Source of the DNA: Micromonospora saelicesensis
GTDB taxonomy: Bacteria > Actinomycetota > Actinomycetes > Mycobacteriales > Micromonosporaceae
Assembly: GCF_900091575.1 (NCBI RefSeq)
Contig: NZ_FMCR01000005.1
Span: 496,001 to 560,000 of the forward strand
Direction of reading: 5' to 3'
DNA: 64,000 nucleotides
Shown here: positions 18,917-27,898 of the stretch, one piece after another
How the letters are laid out: every line of letters begins with the position of its first letter
How positions within the stretch are numbered: position 1 is the stretch's first letter
The notes under the pieces: generated by a model
Database searches by the model: none
Seen by the model: the letters and a program-made list of their open reading frames with translations, nothing else
Told to the model about the DNA's origin: nothing
Program-made: the position numbers and the translations under genes

Positions 18917-20245
18917 TCAGCGGCCCTGCAGGCGCTTCACGTTGTCGCCGAAGGTCCAGCCCTTCGACCCGTCCCAGTTCGCCGACCAGGTCATCAGGCC
19001 CTTCAGGCCGGGCACGGAGTTCCAGGCCTGCGTGACCAGTGACGTCGACATGTAGCCGCCGCCCGCCCCGGTCTGTGCCGGCAGGCCCGGGACCTGCTTG
19101 TCGTACGGCACCCGGATGGTGGTGCCCTGGATGGTGAGCCCGTTGTTCAGGCACTGTGTCTGCACCGTGAAGCCCTGCACGGTGCCGGCCGGGTACGAGT
19201 CGCCGGCGCAGCCGTACATGCTGCCGTTGTAGTACTGCATGTTCAGCCACCAGAGCCGGCCGTTGTCCGCGTACTTCTTGATGATCGGCAGGTACGAGCC
19301 CCAGATCGAGCCGTAGACCACACTGCCGCCGGTGACGTAGGCCGTCTCTGGTGCCATGGTCAGGCCGAAGTTCGACGGCATCCGGGCCAGCACGCCGTCG
19401 ATGATCCGGATCAGGTTGGCCTGCGAGGTGGACAGGGTGTTGATGTTGCCGCTGCCGGTCAGGCCGGTCTCGATGTCGATGTCGATGCCGTCGAAGTGGT
19501 AGGCCGTCAGGATCGGCACGATCGTCGCGACGAACCTGTCGGCGACGGCGGCGGAACTCAGGTCGATGCCCGCCGCGGCTCCGCCGATCGACATCAGGAT
19601 GGTGGCGCCGGCCGCTTTGGCCTGGCACATCTCGGCCGGGGTGGCCACCTTCACGCCGGCGTCCATGCCGTTCTCCCAGAGGACCGTGCCGTCCGAGCGG
19701 ATCACCGGGAACGCCGCGTTGATCACGTTGTAGCCGTGCTGGTTGAGCCGGCTGTCGGTGATCGGGATCCAGCCGAGGCCGGGGTGTACGCCGTTGGAGG
19801 CCCCGTCCCAGTTCTCCCAGTAGCCCTGCAACACCTTGCCGGTGGGCCGCGACTTCACCGCGCAGGTCCCACCGGTCGGCGGTGGCGTGGTGGGGGGAGG
19901 TGTGGTCGGTGGCGGCGGGGTCGTCGGTGGTGGCGTGGTGGGCGGCGGCGTGGTTCCCGAGCACGCGCCGAGGTCACGCCAGAGCGATGGGGTCGAGGCG
20001 GGGGTCCAGCCGGCGCCGGGGTGCGCGGTGTGGGTGACCAGTGCCTGGTAGAGCCGGCCGCTGTAGGTGACCTGGGCACCCGCCTGGTAGGTGGGGCCCT
20101 CGGTCCAGGTGGGGGCGGTGCAGGCGACCATCGGGACGGCGTTGGCCGAGGGCACGGCCGCCATGCTGCTGGGGACGAAGGCGACGGCGGCCGTGACGGT
20201 CATCGCCGCCCCGGCTACCACTGCGAAAATTCGACGGCTTCTCAT
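18917..20245 (-). CDS. Secreted GH18 chitinase with carbohydrate-binding module
   Basis: A 442-residue secreted enzyme, start ATG 20245 with GGGGAG upstream. Residues 1-~36 are a signal peptide. Residues ~42-95 form a CBM5/12-type chitin-binding module (APTWTEGPTYQAGAQVTYSG, then GWTPASTPSLWRDLG). A Pro/Thr linker spans ~99-125. The GH18 catalytic barrel follows from ~135, with the substrate strand ATILMSIGG and the catalytic DGIDIDIE motif ending in acid/base Glu259. Such enzymes cleave beta-1,4 linkages in chitin through an anchimeric mechanism. The protein is complete and isolated, with its own promoter region and a strong terminator. Confidence 0.95.
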   Translation of the reverse strand: MRSRRIFAVVAGAAMTVTAAVAFVPSSMAAVPSANAVPMVACTAPTWTEGPTYQAGAQVTYSGRLYQALVTHTAHPGAGWTPASTPSLWRDLGACSGTTPPPTTPPPTTPPPPTTPPPTTPPPTGGTCAVKSRPTGKVLQGYWENWDGASNGVHPGLGWIPITDSRLNQHGYNVINAAFPVIRSDGTVLWENGMDAGVKVATPAEMCQAKAAGATILMSIGGAAAGIDLSSAAVADRFVATIVPILTAYHFDGIDIDIETGLTGSGNINTLSTSQANLIRIIDGVLARMPSNFGLTMAPETAYVTGGSVVYGSIWGSYLPIIKKYADNGRLWWLNMQYYNGSMYGCAGDSYPAGTVQGFTVQTQCLNNGLTIQGTTIRVPYDKQVPGLPAQTGAGGGYMSTSLVTQAWNSVPGLKGLMTWSANWDGSKGWTFGDNVKRLQGR

Positions 20246-20264
20246 GGCTCACTCCCCAGGCTTC

Positions 20265-20335
20265 GATGACCCGCGACCTCCACATATTGACGTTCGTGAC
20301 GCCTAATATCAAGGGTTGTTTACAGATCCCGGGAA
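20265..20335 (-). promoter_or_regulatory. AT-rich upstream region of the chitinase gene
   Basis: Upstream of ATG 20245 the base composition drops sharply. On the minus strand, TTGATATTA at about 20310 and GTCAATAT about 25 bases downstream form an imperfect inverted repeat. This is a candidate promoter and operator; it was not matched to a known chitinase-regulator site. Confidence 0.3.
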
Positions 20336-20386
20336 GTTGGGGAGTGGCCGGGCCGGACAGCGGCGGCGAACCCAGGGACGCCCGTT

Positions 20387-21607
20387 TCAGCTCGCTGGGG
20401 AAGGCTTCTCGGGCGGCTGGTGGGCCGCGCGGCGGGCGTCGGCGACAGCGACACCGAGCAGCACGAACGCGGCCACGACGGAGGCGGTCAGCGGCGGGGC
20501 GTGATGCAGCGGTCCGGCAGCCGCCGCCAGTGCGGCAATGGCGACGACCCGGCGGATCGACAGCCGGTTGAACACGATCCGTTCCAGCCGGATGCGGCCG
20601 TAGAGGAACAGGGCCGGACCTCCAAGGATCATCGCGAGCCAGACTGGTTCCGGCCGATCCGCAGGGTGTTCGAGGACTATCTCGTAGCCCACGGCGGTGG
20701 TGACGATGCCAACGACCATGACGACATGGGCGATGCCGGTGGCGCGGCCGGCAGCAAGCCGGTCCCGGGCGGCGGCGACCGCCTCGGCGAGGACCTGCCC
20801 GGACCGGTAGAAGTAGATCCGCCACAGCAGCACTGTCGACAGGTACGCCACCACCAGCGTCGCCCAGGTGGACGTGGTGGCCGGTAGGTCGGTGAAGGTG
20901 ATACCCACGGCCAGGACGGTCTCGCCGAGGGCGATCATCAGTAACTGCTGGTAGCGCTCCGGCAGGTGGTGGCCGCTGTCCATGGCCCAGGCGCTGACCG
21001 GTGGTCGGGCCCGGCCGTAGACCGGCCATCGCAGTTGAGCGGCCACGATGTCCACGGTGATGGCGATTGCCCAGAGGGCGGCTCTGGCGTTTCCACTGAC
21101 CAACGCGCCGGCCACCCAGATGCCCGCGCCGGCCGCGCACCACGCCACCGATCTCGCGTAGAGATCGCGGAGGGCGTGCCCGTGCAGGCTGGGCAGCAGG
21201 ATCAGTGGACGGACGCAGTGCAGGACCACGTACGGAAGGACGAACGACCAGCCCTTGCCGGTGAACGCATAGGGCAGGGACGAGGCCATGACCAGCAGGC
21301 CGAAGGCGCTGGCCAGCACCACCCATTGGATCTTGCGGCGGCGGGGGTCGAACCAGCTGGTGATGTGCGCGGTGGTGATCCACAACCAGATCAACGGCAG
21401 GGCGAGCACCAGCAGGTACGCCAGCGAACGCCACTGCACGACGCGGTTGACTGCCGTGGCGTCCCTTGCCACCCGGGTCACCACTCCGGAGAGGGCGAAG
21501 ACCAGCACCAGGTCGACGAAAAGTTCCAGGAAGTTCGCCTGTCGCACGTCCTCGCGGCGTTCCAGCAGATCCCGTCCGCCACCTCCCGGAAACCCCATGC
21601 CGCCCAT
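20387..21607 (-). CDS. Low temperature requirement A (LtrA) family membrane protein
   Basis: A 406-residue protein with about ten to eleven membrane helices. It opens with the LtrA signature FLELFVDLVLVFALSGVV and carries the later family segment ERYQQLLMIALGETVLAVG, then YFYRSGQVL. LtrA proteins are membrane proteins of unclear function, named from a Listeria cold-growth mutant. Length and motifs are normal. The start is either ATG 21607 or the in-frame ATG nine bases later. A second, diverged LtrA gene is present at 54.7 kb. It is convergent with no neighbour and reads away from the truncated dehydrogenase. Confidence 0.9.
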   Translation of the reverse strand: MGGMGFPGGGGRDLLERREDVRQANFLELFVDLVLVFALSGVVTRVARDATAVNRVVQWRSLAYLLVLALPLIWLWITTAHITSWFDPRRRKIQWVVLASAFGLLVMASSLPYAFTGKGWSFVLPYVVLHCVRPLILLPSLHGHALRDLYARSVAWCAAGAGIWVAGALVSGNARAALWAIAITVDIVAAQLRWPVYGRARPPVSAWAMDSGHHLPERYQQLLMIALGETVLAVGITFTDLPATTSTWATLVVAYLSTVLLWRIYFYRSGQVLAEAVAAARDRLAAGRATGIAHVVMVVGIVTTAVGYEIVLEHPADRPEPVWLAMILGGPALFLYGRIRLERIVFNRLSIRRVVAIAALAAAAGPLHHAPPLTASVVAAFVLLGVAVADARRAAHQPPEKPSPAS

Positions 21608-21662
21608 GCTGGCTCCCGCGACACTGCCTTGACGTCAGGTCGGCCGTCCATCACACCGTCGA

Positions 21663-22376
21663 AGCGGGCCCACCGCCTGGTTCGGCGCCCGCCTCGCGGA
21701 TGTCCGCCCCGGTGAGACCGTCGCCGTGTTCGGCGCCGGACCGGTCGGCCAACTCGCCGTCCTGTCGGCCTACCTGCAGGGCGCCGGGCGGGTCATCGCC
21801 GTCGACGGTCTGGAGGACCGCCTCGCCATGGCCCGCGCCCAGCACGCCGAGGTGGTGAACTTCAACGCCGAGGATCCAGTGCAGACCATCGTCGACATGA
21901 CCGGTGGCATCGGCGTCGACAAGGTCATCGACGCCGTGGGCGTGGACGCCGAACGCCCCGCCGAGGGTCCCGCCACCGAACAGACCGACGAGCAGGCCCA
22001 GCAGTTCGACAGCGAGGTTCAACAGGTCGCACCGGAGACCGATCCGGCCTGGGCGCCGGGTGACGCGCCGAGCCTCGCCGCGCGGTGGGCCGTGCAGGCG
22101 GTGGCGAAGGCCGGCACCCTCGGTGTGATCGGCGTCTACCCGCAGACCGTCACGACCTGGCCGTTCGGCGAGGCGATGATGAAGAACCTGACCATCCGCA
22201 GCGGCAACTGCCACCACCGCAGATACGTTCCGGAGTTGCTGCGGCTGGTGACCAACGGCACCGTCGACCCGGCGCGGCTGCTGACGGAGCACGAACCGAT
22301 GACCGACGTGCTGCAGGCGTACCGCCAGTTCCAGGACCGCGACCCCGGCTGGCTGAAGGTCGCCCTCACCGTCTGA
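21663..22376 (+). pseudogene. Zinc alcohol dehydrogenase lacking its N-terminal half
   Basis: The homologous sequence begins abruptly at about SGPTAWFGARLADV (21663) and continues through the Rossmann motif FGAGPVGQLA, GIGVDKVIDAVG and WPFGEAMMKNLTIRSG to LKVALTV at 22376. The whole catalytic GroES-like domain, with its zinc ligands and about 170 residues, is missing, and no start with a ribosome-binding site is seen. A GTG at 21726 could in principle start a 216-residue piece. It is the third dehydrogenase of this family in the window and is probably a dead remnant, since the breakpoint falls within 60 bp of the divergent LtrA start. Confidence 0.75.
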
Positions 22377-22564
22377 ACCACCGATCACCTCGCGCGGCGC
22401 CGGCATCGCGCCGTCGCCGCGGCGGGGTAGGTCCGGCCGTCGCTGGGGTCGCACCTGCCGGAAGAGGAAATACCCGAACGCGGGGCGGCACTGCGAAACG
22501 CGCAAGCCGGTCTTCAGCCCGCCTAGCCTGTGAAGACGACATGATCCTGACGAAGGAGTGATTG

Positions 22565-23275
22565 ATGCAACGGCGCCCGTCCCCGGTACGACCGCCGGGA
22601 GAGTCGACGAGCCTGTGGCACCAGGGGTTGTCGCTCGGCTCCAAAGCCCTTCAGGAAACGACGCCTCTGAAGGGCTTCGATGCCTACGTTGTCGGGTTTC
22701 ACCCCGCCAAGGACGACCCGTCGATGCAGATGGAGGCACATCACTACTGCCGTCAGGTCAACGACGACTTCCTGCAGTGCGTGCTGTTCGACGGCAACAC
22801 CGCCGAGGCCAACCTCATCGGCGTCGAGTACATCGTCTCCGAACGGTTGTACGGGACGCTGCCCGAGGGTGAACACGGGTACTGGCACCCGCACAACTTC
22901 GAGGTGCTCGGCGGCTCGCTGATCGCCCCAGGCTTGCCGGAGCCCGCCGAGCGGGCGCTGATGGCGATGTTGATGAACAGCTATGGCAAGACCTGGCACA
23001 CCTGGCACACCGGCCGCCTCGACACCGGCCCAGGGGACACGCTGCCGTTGGGCGAGCCGATGCTGATGTGGTCGTTCAACCGCGATGGGCAGTGTGATCC
23101 GGCCCTGGAGCAGCACCGCAATCAGGCCATGGACGTCGACCGCGCCAAGAAGCGCGCCTCCCGGTCGGAGCTGGTTGAGCGCGCACATCCTCAGGACGGG
23201 GTGGCGCTGCTCGACGACGCATTCCCGGACAGCACCCCGCTCCCCGGCGTGGTGGACCGCAGCACGGGGCGGTAG
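22565..23275 (+). CDS. DUF1264 (oil-body-associated-like) protein
   Basis: A 236-residue protein at ATG 22565 with GAAGGAG upstream. It contains the DUF1264 core: FDAYVVGFHPAKDDPSMQME near the N-terminus, HHYCRQVNDDFLQCVLFDG, LIGVEYIVSE, and the family motif YWHPHNFEVLGGSLIAPG, followed by YGKTWHTWHTG. DUF1264 is best known from plant oil-body-associated proteins; bacterial members are uncharacterised. The conserved His and Asp residues hint at a binding site, but no activity is established. A small protein gene follows about 150 bp later on the same strand. Confidence 0.85.
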   Translation: MQRRPSPVRPPGESTSLWHQGLSLGSKALQETTPLKGFDAYVVGFHPAKDDPSMQMEAHHYCRQVNDDFLQCVLFDGNTAEANLIGVEYIVSERLYGTLPEGEHGYWHPHNFEVLGGSLIAPGLPEPAERALMAMLMNSYGKTWHTWHTGRLDTGPGDTLPLGEPMLMWSFNRDGQCDPALEQHRNQAMDVDRAKKRASRSELVERAHPQDGVALLDDAFPDSTPLPGVVDRSTGR

Positions 23276-23422
23276 CCCACCGATCGACCTTTTCGCGTCG
23301 TAACGCCCGACGAACTGCCTGGCAAGTGCAGGCTGAGGCAGTTTGCGCCCGGTAGCGACGGGAAGGCGATGGGCGATGGTGGCGCGGAGTCGCCTGCGCC
23401 ACGGCACCTCGGGGAGGGTGAC

Positions 23423-23581
23423 ATGGGTGACCGGGATCAGCTGCACGATCTTCGCCAGCAGGCCCACGACGCGGGCATCGAGGGGAACTCCAAGATGACC
23501 GAGGACCAGTTGCGTGATGCCCTGCGCAAGGTCGGCAAGGGTGAGCGGCCCCAGATGGCCAAGCACGACGCCAAGCGATGA
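23423..23581 (+). CDS. Small SAP/Rho-N-like helical protein
   Basis: A 52-residue protein (ATG 23423, GGGAGGG upstream). The sequence DQLHDLRQQAHDAGIEGNSKMT followed by QLRDALRKVGKG fits the helix-loop-helix of SAP/HeH or Rho N-terminal motifs, in which a short helix, a Gly turn and a KMTEDQLRDAL-type helix recur. Such small proteins may bind nucleic acids, but this is inference from the motif only. It ends just before a bidirectional hairpin. Confidence 0.65.
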   Translation: MGDRDQLHDLRQQAHDAGIEGNSKMTEDQLRDALRKVGKGERPQMAKHDAKR

Positions 23582-23589
23582 CGAATGCG

Positions 23590-23623
23590 GCGGTGCCGGC
23601 ACCCTCTCGGGTGCCGGCACCGC
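23590..23623. terminator. Bidirectional hairpin between convergent genes
   Basis: A perfect 15-bp inverted repeat (23590-23604 GCGGTGCCGGCACCC and 23609-23623) with a four-base TCTC loop. It sits between the small SAP-like gene on the plus strand and the FUSC gene on the minus strand, so it can serve both. Confidence 0.75.
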
Positions 23624-23684
23624 ACGCGTTCGCAGCATGCTGGCTGGTAGGTCCCGGCGGGACGGCGCGGCTACGAGTCGATGG

Positions 23685-24890
23685 TCACCCTTCGGCGGAG
23701 GCCGCCTGTTCCGCGTGACGTGCTGTCTGTCGAACCTGCCGATTCGCCTCGTCCGCCGAGCAGCCGGTTGCCCTGAGCAGATCACTGGCCGTCACCCGGA
23801 CTTGCGTGGCGGTGGTGACACCGAAGTTCTGCAAACCGATGGCCATGGCCCGGCCGGCTTCGTCCGCGGCCCGCAGGGCATGGTGCCGAGTGCGCTCGTG
23901 CGGCTTGTCTGCCCGTGTCTCCCGGTGCAACTGGCAAATGGCCTCGGCCAGGGCGGCGACGGCGTCGGGAAGGTGGCCGGGCAGCTTTTCCTGATACTGG
24001 ATCATCGTGGCTGACCGTCGGGCCAGCGCTCTGCTGTCGTCGATGACCCGAACCAGGTAGTTCACACCTCGGTCGTAGTGTTCGACGTGGCGCCGCCAGT
24101 GCCACCGGGCCGGTGCGACAGTCACCACCTCTTCGGCGCCGCTGAGGGCTTCGCGGAGTCGTTCCACGTCCGGTCCCATGGCGCGGAGTCCGTCCAGTGC
24201 CTGTCTCGCGCGGTTCCGGTCGCTGGTGCGCAACGCCGTCTCGATGTCACGCAGGTACGCGGCAAGCGCGTCGAAGACCGGCGCGGCCGCGCGGTGCATG
24301 ACGCGCATGGGGTTCAGGGGCAGCAGCAACGCCACCACGACCAGGCCCACCACGCTGCCGGTGACCGCGTCGACGACCCGGGGTAGTTCCAGATTCCGTT
24401 GGCTGGAGGAGAGCGTGGCGATCAGCACGGCCGTACCGCCCACCTGACTGACCACGGTGCCGCCTCGGCCCACGAGGCCGAGGGCGATGGCGATGGCGAT
24501 GGCGAAAGCGACGATGATGCCTGTCTGCCATGCTCCGGTGCCGATGAGCCGGACCAGTCCGTCGCCGATGGCGATGCCGAGCCCCACTCCGACAAGCAGT
24601 TCGACTGTGCGCCTTGTCCGCTGGCCGATCGCCGCCGCGATGGTGCCCACCGCCGCTGTCGGCGCGAAGACGGGGTTCGGATTACCCAACAGGTCGTGCG
24701 CCAGCCACCAGGCGAGTGCCGCCGCGAGTCCTGCCTGCACCGCGATCAGCCCGATGATCTCCATTTGGCGCCGCCGCAGCCGACCCGCCCGACTTCCTCG
24801 ACGTCGGGTACCGGCCATCAGGCTCCGGATGCGGCTACCCACCGCGACGAGCGGTGCCTGATCACCGGATTCGGATCGGGAAGCGGCCAC
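23685..24890 (-). CDS. FUSC/ArAE-family membrane transporter-like protein
   Basis: About 401 residues with a GTG start at 24890. A basic N-terminal tail leads into six hydrophobic segments between residues ~45 and ~205 (IIGLIAVQAGLAAALAWWLA, GTIAAAIGQRTRRTVELLVG, IIVAFAIAIAIALGLV), then a long helical cytosolic domain. The segment NPVFAPTAAVGTIAAAIGQRTRRT is typical of the FUSC superfamily, which includes aromatic-acid exporters (AaeB) and the fusaric-acid resistance protein. This is a half-size version with one membrane block. It reads away from the biosynthetic operon, and nothing but position links it to that operon. Confidence 0.85.
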   Translation of the reverse strand: MAASRSESGDQAPLVAVGSRIRSLMAGTRRRGSRAGRLRRRQMEIIGLIAVQAGLAAALAWWLAHDLLGNPNPVFAPTAAVGTIAAAIGQRTRRTVELLVGVGLGIAIGDGLVRLIGTGAWQTGIIVAFAIAIAIALGLVGRGGTVVSQVGGTAVLIATLSSSQRNLELPRVVDAVTGSVVGLVVVALLLPLNPMRVMHRAAAPVFDALAAYLRDIETALRTSDRNRARQALDGLRAMGPDVERLREALSGAEEVVTVAPARWHWRRHVEHYDRGVNYLVRVIDDSRALARRSATMIQYQEKLPGHLPDAVAALAEAICQLHRETRADKPHERTRHHALRAADEAGRAMAIGLQNFGVTTATQVRVTASDLLRATGCSADEANRQVRQTARHAEQAASAEG

Positions 24891-24966
24891 GTGGCGGACT
24901 ACCCGTCACGCCCTCTCTCGAACCAGGCCACCGGCCGTCGGTAGGTGCGGCGCTCACCGCCGGCGA

Positions 24967-25425
24967 TCAGGGGGTGGGCATGCCACCGGTGGCGCTCAGC
25001 GTCTCCCCGATGACGTAACTGGCCTCCTGACTGGCGAGGAACACGAATGCCGGGGCCATCTCCGCCGGTTGCGCGGGACGTCCCAGTGGGGTCTGGGCAC
25101 CGAACTGCTTCAGCGCGGAAGCCGGTTGGCCACCGACGACCTGCAGTGGAGTCCAGACCGGACCGGGCGCCACGGCATTGACCCGGATGCCCTTCGGTGC
25201 GACCTGTCGGGCCAGGGATTTCGTGAAGGTGTTGATGGCCGACTTCGCTGCGGCGTAGTCCAGCAGGATGGGTGCCGGCTCGTACGCCTCGACCGAGGTG
25301 GTGTTGATGATGGCACTACCGGCCGGCATCTGCGGCACCGCTGCCCGGCATGGTCACCGCCCGCTGCCCGGCGTCCTCGATCAGCTGGACCACCTGCTGA
25401 GCGTCCGGTTCCTCCTCGGTCAAGC
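24967..25425 (-). pseudogene. SDR oxidoreductase with internal deletion
   Basis: The C-terminal half (25344 to 24967) is clean SDR sequence: SAIINTTSVEAY, the catalytic YAAAK dyad in LDYAAAKSAINTF, IRVNAVAPGPVWTPL and GETLSATGG. Just upstream, in another frame, EEEPDAQQVVQLIEDAGQRAVTMPG (25420-25343) is the segment that normally follows the first Rossmann strands in this SDR subfamily. The expected ~60-70 residues between the two, with the NNAG motif, are absent, and the cofactor Gly-rich loop is also missing. It is therefore a deletion-scarred pseudogene at the right edge of the stress island, directly next to the end of the biosynthetic operon. Confidence 0.75.
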
Positions 25426-25494
25426 AGTCGGGCAAGGGCACCCGCCTCCAACCATGCGCCGGGGTCACGGGAACGGGTCCGGCGTCTCGGCGAT

Positions 25495-26682
25495 TCAGGC
25501 TGGGCGGGTGACGATGGTCAGCGTCCTGCGGACGAACTCCAGTGCTTCGTCGCGGAGCGCCGGGGTCTCGGCCGAGACGATGAGGTAGCCAGCGCGTTCG
25601 GCGCTCCAGGTGGCCGCCGGCACGGCGTCGCCGGGGTTCTTCCACCAGCCGTACCTGACGAAGGCCGGGTGTGCTTCGATCTCGGCCATGCCCCGCATCT
25701 CGACCAGGATGCCGGGCGGCGCGACGGGGAGGTAGCTCGCCGCGTACGCGACGGGGCGTGGCGGTGGATCGGGCAGGGGCATCGCCATGGCGAGCCGGAC
25801 GACCATCTCGAACCAGTCCAGCCCGTAGGTGAGGCTGAGCAGATCCATCAGGTAGTCGCCGGGGGTCCGGACGGCGATCTCCATCAGGGTCGGCCCGTCG
25901 GCGGCGAGCCGGAACTCGAGGTGCACGATGCCGGTGCGCATGCCAAGGGCGGCCACCACCGCGGTGCAGAATTCCGTCACCTCGGCGGCAGCCTCCTCGT
26001 CGAGCTGGATGCCGGTGCGATGCGCGATCTCGACGAAGTGGGGCGGCTCGGCGGTCTCTTTGGCGGTGAGGTTGGCCAGCCACACCTTTCCCTCGCTGAG
26101 CAGGGCCTCCCAGCTGTATTCCGGGCCGTCGACCGCCGTCTCCACCAGGAGCGGACCCTCGTGGTTTCGGCGTGTCACCGCGTCCTGGAAGGCGTTCACG
26201 TCCTCGACCAGTTCCACTCCCTCGCTTCCCGCTGAGGACAGTGGCTTCACGACAACCGGCAGGCGGGCGGTGGCCCAGTCGCGCGCCGATTCCAGATCGT
26301 CGGTCATCAGGTACTCGGGTTGGCGGATGCCCGCCGCCGCGAACAGGCCCCTCTGCAGGGCCTTGTTGCGGGAGACGGTCGCGGCGTGCAGGGACGGGCC
26401 GGGAAGGCCGAGCCGCTCCTGCAACAGGGCCGCGCCGAGCACGTTGTTCTCGGTGAACGCCACCACTCCCGCCGGCCTGCGGTCAGCCGCGGCGGCCCAG
26501 GTTCCCTGTGCCCACTGCTCGTCGTGGTTGCCGGGGGCCACCCGGATGTGGTCGACGAGCTCGGCCGTGTCGGCGGCTCGGGACGCGCCCTCCACGGCTG
26601 CCACCTGCAGACCCAGCCGTCGCGCGGCGGTGAGGTAGGGCCTGCCCATGAAGCCGACCCCGACCAGCAGCAGCTCAGACAT
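25495..26682 (-). CDS. ATP-grasp ligase 1
   Basis: A 395-residue ATP-grasp enzyme. The N-terminal ~100 residues are a Rossmann-like pre-ATP-grasp domain (ELLLVGVGFMGRPYLTAA). The nucleotide site shows the LPVVVKPLSSAGSEGV strand-loop and the GPLLVETAVDGPEYSWE region; the metal-binding C-terminal core is visible as FRLAADGPTLMEIAVRTPGDY. ATP-grasp ligases join a carboxylate to an amine through an acylphosphate; substrate specificity cannot be read from sequence. It is the last gene of the operon, and its start overlaps the previous gene by eight bases. Base composition matches its neighbours. Confidence 0.9.
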   Translation of the reverse strand: MSELLLVGVGFMGRPYLTAARRLGLQVAAVEGASRAADTAELVDHIRVAPGNHDEQWAQGTWAAAADRRPAGVVAFTENNVLGAALLQERLGLPGPSLHAATVSRNKALQRGLFAAAGIRQPEYLMTDDLESARDWATARLPVVVKPLSSAGSEGVELVEDVNAFQDAVTRRNHEGPLLVETAVDGPEYSWEALLSEGKVWLANLTAKETAEPPHFVEIAHRTGIQLDEEAAAEVTEFCTAVVAALGMRTGIVHLEFRLAADGPTLMEIAVRTPGDYLMDLLSLTYGLDWFEMVVRLAMAMPLPDPPPRPVAYAASYLPVAPPGILVEMRGMAEIEAHPAFVRYGWWKNPGDAVPAATWSAERAGYLIVSAETPALRDEALEFVRRTLTIVTRPA

Positions 26683-27898
26683 GGTTGGCCGCCTTGTCGG
26701 CAGCGGTGACCTTGATCGAGGCGAACATGTCCCGCAGGAACTGCTCGAGCACGGCAGTGGGTGCCGGGCCGACGATACCGGCGATGGGTACGTCGTACTC
26801 GGCGTAGCTGAGGGCCTGACTGACCGGCTCGTCCTCGGTGCGCTGCACCCAGCGCCAGGTCAGCGGGCTGTGTTGGAACTCGTCCGCACCCTTGATCGTG
26901 CAGAACCTCCCGCCCAGTGTGTGACCGGGGAAGATGAACCAGCCGTACCGCGCGTCCGGGCCGGCGTCGCGCGCCTCGGGGGCGGACGCACCGGACGTCG
27001 AGAGGGCCCGCAGTTGCACCGACGGCATGTGCACGCCGGTCGCCAGTTCGAAGGTGTCGGCGACGCCGGCCCCGCCAAACCTGCTGGCCACCTCGAGGAA
27101 GACCAGGCCGTCGGGCGTCTCGATGCCTTCGAGGTGGAACAGGCTCGTGGTGATGCCGACGGCCTGTAGGCAGGCGGTGGTCCACTCCACGACGGCAGGC
27201 GGGGCGTCCGTCTGCACCGAGCCGAGCGGGCTGCCCTCGGCGTACCCGAGGCAGGTGCCGACGTAGCGGCTGGCCTGGAGCGTGACCGGTGTGCCGTCTA
27301 CGGCCAGCCCGTCGACGTGGATGATCGGGCCGCCGACGAACTCCTCGATCTCGAAGCCGCTCGGGTCCGCCTCGGAGGGCAGGCCGTCGTGGCGTACCGC
27401 TGCGAGGGCTGCTTCGGCGGTGTCGAATACGCGTACGCCCTGGCTGGAGGCGCCGTCGAGCGGTTTGAGAACCGTCCTGCCCGACCACGGGATGGCGGCC
27501 CCGGCGAGGGCCGAGGTCAGCGGGAGGTAGCGCGGTACACGCAGACCCGCCCGGGAAGCGGCGGCCTTCATCATGACCTTGTCCCGTACGGGAAGCACGT
27601 CGGCCTCGCGTGGGCCGGGCACGCCCAGCGCCTCCCGGATGCGGGCGGCGGCGATCAGGTCGAACTCGGACTGGGCGATGACCAGGTCGGGTCGCGGCTG
27701 GCCGGCGAGCGCCGTCACCACCTCGGTCTCCGTGGCGCCGGTCCCTGGTCGTTCGATCCGTGTGCCGGGCAGCCGTGCGGGCAGTGTCGCCATGCGCTCG
27801 GCCGTACCGATGAACGTCACCTCGTGGGCGTCGAAGTCGAGGCCATCCGCGTAGCGGATGATGTCATCGGTGATTCGGTGCAGGATCAGGATGCGCAT
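26675..27898 (-). CDS. ATP-grasp ligase 2
   Basis: A 407-residue ATP-grasp protein. It begins MRILILHRITDDIIRY, and a poorly conserved N-terminal domain of ~110 residues follows. The core includes GRTVLKPLDGASSQGVRVF, an EIEEFVGGPIIHVDGL strand and the metal-site segment GLVFLEVASRFGGAGV, in which LEVxxRxGG provides the Glu and Asn/Arg-type ligands. The C-terminal part has a loop unlike ligase 1, so the two are distant paralogues. It overlaps the MFS gene by 35 bases upstream and ligase 1 by eight bases downstream, so it is tightly coupled. Peptide-bond formation in the cluster product is the likely role (inference). Confidence 0.9.
   Translation of the reverse strand: MRILILHRITDDIIRYADGLDFDAHEVTFIGTAERMATLPARLPGTRIERPGTGATETEVVTALAGQPRPDLVIAQSEFDLIAAARIREALGVPGPREADVLPVRDKVMMKAAASRAGLRVPRYLPLTSALAGAAIPWSGRTVLKPLDGASSQGVRVFDTAEAALAAVRHDGLPSEADPSGFEIEEFVGGPIIHVDGLAVDGTPVTLQASRYVGTCLGYAEGSPLGSVQTDAPPAVVEWTTACLQAVGITTSLFHLEGIETPDGLVFLEVASRFGGAGVADTFELATGVHMPSVQLRALSTSGASAPEARDAGPDARYGWFIFPGHTLGGRFCTIKGADEFQHSPLTWRWVQRTEDEPVSQALSYAEYDVPIAGIVGPAPTAVLEQFLRDMFASIKVTAADKAANHV

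Noticed and set aside
19850..19960. GGTGGNGG-type tandem repeat as a regulatory or CRISPR-like repeat
   Set aside because: It encodes the Pro/Thr linker of the chitinase; the repetition is coding.
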